Source: Populus alba (lineage: Eukaryota; Streptophyta; Magnoliopsida; Malpighiales; Salicaceae). From it: DNA of 64,000 nt. Of the stretch, positions 61,298-64,000 are shown one piece after another. A model generated the notes under the pieces. The model was not told where the DNA came from, did no database searches, and was given only the letters and a program-made list of their open reading frames with translations. The stretch covers positions 8,714,985 to 8,778,984 of the forward strand of contig NC_133292.1 of assembly GCF_005239225.2 (NCBI RefSeq). Reading direction: 5' to 3'. The translations under genes were made by a program, and so were the position numbers. Numbering within the stretch: position 1 is the stretch's first letter; each line of letters opens with the position of its first letter.

Positions 61298-63622
61298 TTA
61301 ATCTTTGTACAAAATGAATCTTGCAATTTCATCAAATCCAGCCTCCCTATAACATTCAGCAGTACGCTCCAAAACATTATCCCAGGTTCCTTTAATGGAA
61401 GCTAAATCCAACAAGAAAGCAGCCTCATCCAATGCTATCTGCATGCCAAATCAATAAGAGCATCAAAATCAGCCCACGTGAATTAGATAGATGAGAGTTT
61501 CTAATGAAATTTCAGTCTTTTGCTTATCAGAAAGATTTATTCTGCTAGAGTGGTACCTGAGCAGCCGCCTTTCCCTTCTTCAAATCCTCCTGCCTACCCT
61601 CTTCACTCACCTTCTCCTTAATGTATTCAATTTGCTCATCCTCCCACTGTGCAATGCCTGCCACTTCCTGATCAGGATTAACCAAAATCAAGATAAGGGG
61701 AAAATCAGAAGAAGGAAAATAATAGATCTAAAAGACAATGAGTTCTAATTGAAGAAGGGGAAAATCAGAAGAAGGAAAATAATAGATCTAAAAGACGATG
61801 AGTTCTAATTGAAGAAGGGTCAATACCTGATATGCACAACCTAAAGTCCACCATGGTGATTTTAAAGCAACCCTTGCAGCATCTTTAGCTTCTGATGCAC
61901 GTCCAACTCTAAAAAGAAAGTGATTGAAAAGGTTTGATTGAGAAACAAAAAAGTGTAAGACTTGAAATACATGGAAGTGCTCTGAAAAGATTTCTACAAA
62001 CTTCTTCAAAATCTCTGCATAGAATACAAAGGGCCTTCCAAATCCTGGAAATAGATCTTTTTTTGTATAGAATTCCCCTGTCACCATTGCCGAAACCTTC
62101 CACCCACAGTATGGAAGAATTTGTCAAGTGCAGAAGCTCTAAACATGTTAACAATTGATGGCCAAAATCATAAATAACTTACATGATCCCCTTCCTCAAA
62201 ATGGCGAGCTACTTTACGCTCTAAGACATCTGGGAACAGCCCAACCTGAAAAACAATAAAAAGTTGCAACATGTAGATTCATTTACAAACTCACTTATAC
62301 AACTTTACCTCTTTAAGAAGATAGCCATCGAGGTTTGCAATCTGAGATTCAGCAAAATCACCCCTCCTGTAAAGTTTCTCACCCACATCTGAAGCAGCAT
62401 GAAAGAGTTCACCATCACTTTCGTTGAAATTGGTGGCATCTTCCTCAACCAGAATTCTGTGCATATATTGATCTACCTGCATTGCAAGAGCTATAGAATA
62501 TAAGCTGCCCTTGTCCAACTAATCGACACATTTTCTGACACTGCCCAACGCACATAGAAAAGTGAAACCTTCGAATGGTATTGAATTTGATATAATGAAT
62601 AATCAACATAATTATGCACACAAATGTATAATGCTATTATATTCTCCATCTAACTATGCACATTGATGCATGCTTACAGTTTAATGTATTACATTCTTGG
62701 CTAAAAGCCACACCCCATGCTTGCGAACATCCACAACCGGCATCTCCATTCTGTGTGAACAGTATCAATTTGTGTAGATTAATAAAGCAATAAACAAGTT
62801 TGCCAATTGCCATTAACAACATTGAAACACGCTAGAAAATTAACACAACACTCGACTAGAAAATGTACATATCTTACCCAGGTGGGGCTGTTGGCCAGCG
62901 CAGCAGTGCAGTTACGGAACCTATTGGCAAACATATGTATGATATGAAACTGAGTTTCCACTTGAACTGCCCAAGACTCATGAGTGCATGTATCAAAACA
63001 CATTGTACAAACAAATTCACGTCTAACCTGACAGATTCTCCGATAGAGGAATAACAAGTGGAATCAAACCTTGTTTAGATCCTGGGGAAATAATGGTTTC
63101 ACCTGTAAACAAACAAATAACAAAACGTGGCAGGCCGTGAATTAAAAGACCAAAAGGAAAAAAAGAAAAGAAAAGCACATTTGACATTTTCAGGGTTTTT
63201 TCAAATACCAAAGATTATTATATGAATGATCAATACCTCTAGTTTGAAGCATTTTGAGCAAGTAATGGAGATGCTGAGGAGGTTGAGTAGCAGCTACTTC
63301 CTCTATGAATGATATGTGGCCTGCATGTTCACTTGCAAAACTCTCTAAATGCCATAAACTACCAATTAACAATTGAAGTCAATAGAATCTCTAACTCATC
63401 TTCACCAAATTTTGCTGAAAATAGAAATAGCTTGCAAGTAAATGATATTTAATTATGCATCATCTACATTGACCAACAAGAATTGACAGTCAAAACTATT
63501 GAAAGGGTCGTCGTGGAATTACCAGAGGAGGAAAAACATCTAACCCTGGCTCTGACTTGGCGAAGAGGGAGAGTGGTAGTAGAAGGGACTCTGTGCGCCA
63601 CACCCAGCACTCCTATCTTCAT
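61298..63622 (-). CDS. PAB: Chloroplast ATP synthase assembly factor PAB-like (At4g34090-like), 11 exons, frame break in exon 2
   Basis: Exons in gene order: 63622-63523, 63414-63237, 63102-63028, 62920-62878, 62750-62693, 62476-62309, 62245-62183, 62096-62002, 61908-61827, 61667-61557, 61438-61298. Conserved blocks: GSLWHLESFASEHAGHISFI, GETIISPGSKQGLIPLVIPL, GSVTALLRWPTAPPGMEMPV, VDQYMHRILVEEDA, GLFPDVLERKVARHFEEGDH, GEFYTKKDLFPGFGRPFV, ALKSPWWTLGCAYQ, IAQWEDEQIEYIKEKV. All later junctions keep phase. An N-terminal transit-peptide-like region is Arg/Ser/Thr-rich. I match it to the protein named PAB (protein in chloroplast ATPase biogenesis), which acts after chaperonin 60 on the CF1 gamma subunit; the name comes from memory and gene order. 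Odd: with the best acceptor at 63414, exon 2 opens as AKFGEDELEILLTSIVN and hits TAG at 63359-63361, while GSLWHLESF lies in another frame. An alternative donor at 63467 with acceptor at 63359 restores a frame, but with weak sites. Confidence 0.8.
61697..61816. repeat. 60-bp tandem duplication in a PAB-like intron
   Basis: Two units, 61697-61756 and 61757-61816, differ by a single base (GACAATG versus GACGATG). The pair lies in the intron between exons 9 and 10 (61668-61826), making up most of it. Confidence 0.93.
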
Positions 63623-64000
63623 AGCTTCTCTCTTCAGTCTCCACTCTGTTGCCACCCGTGTATTTCAGGATAAGAGCTCGACAGATCAATATACAAAAAA
63701 AAAAAAAAAGGAACAGAGATTTTGCTGGTGGTGGTTGGATTTTTTCCTGGAATGGGCCAGGCCTTGTGCCCCATTTGGATATGGGCGTTTTCAGTTCTAC
63801 TTTTCATGGCTGAGCCCATTGTACTAACTTGCAGTTGCAGGCCTGGTGTAAAAATTTTGCTTTTTTTGTCCCAAGGATTAATGGAGTTTGAATTTGCTTG
63901 TTTTGGCTTTGTCTAGAATTACAAGATACTGGGTTTAAAGTTTAAACTACAGGCGTTGAGGCTAGATATTAAATCGTTCCAAATAAATAATAGAAAAGGT
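63623..64000. other. Upstream region of the PAB-like gene, no gene
   Basis: Promoter side of the minus-strand gene. An A15 run near 63694-63708. The small frames on both strands show no family signature; the region continues past the window end. Confidence 0.5.

Overview
This window is nuclear DNA of a flowering plant. Genes are split by canonical GT-AG introns, the intergenic DNA is very AT-rich, and plant-only families are present (UGT73 glycosyltransferases, IRX15-type DUF579, filament-like plant proteins, plastid CBSX). Gene content and repeat style fit a woody eudicot, most likely Populus or a near relative in the Salicaceae; this species call is inference, not proof.

Layout. Bases 1-2156 hold a proline-rich/LRR wall-protein gene whose frame is broken inside a poly-C tract. 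Bases 2157-10500 are gene-poor and carry two non-autonomous hAT-like transposons, each with an 8-bp target duplication. An IRX15-like xylan gene follows on the minus strand (10516-11481), with a ~92-bp tandem repeat array just downstream of it. Bases 11.6-23.6 kb are a transposon-rich desert: a 733-bp TRIM retrotransposon with LTRs that look identical, a 2040-bp solo LTR, and a third hAT-like element that carries a captured fragment of an LRR gene.

The second half is gene-rich: two intact UGT73B-like genes and one UGT73 pseudogene (all minus), CBSX (minus, 8 exons), poly(A)-binding protein (plus, 9 exons), the Doa10/MARCH6-like E3 ligase SUD1 (minus, 9 exons), a filament-like plant protein (plus, 5 exons), and a chloroplast ATP synthase assembly factor PAB-like gene (minus, 11 exons). 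I derived exon borders by hand from splice consensus, frame continuity and family similarity; nearly all junctions keep phase and the totals match family lengths.

The order PAB - SUD1 - poly(A)-binding protein - CBSX2 - UGT73B cluster matches, as I remember it, Arabidopsis chromosome 4 (At4g34090, 34100, 34110, 34120, 34131-34138). The block is therefore old conserved microsynteny with a filament-like protein gene interposed. The genes do not form one pathway: they cover ER protein quality control, mRNA metabolism, plastid redox/energy and secondary metabolism.

I found no new multi-gene system. The most unusual items are the hAT-like element with the captured LRR exon lying in its own leader intron, and two apparent frame breaks in otherwise conserved genes (the LRR gene and the PAB-like gene).
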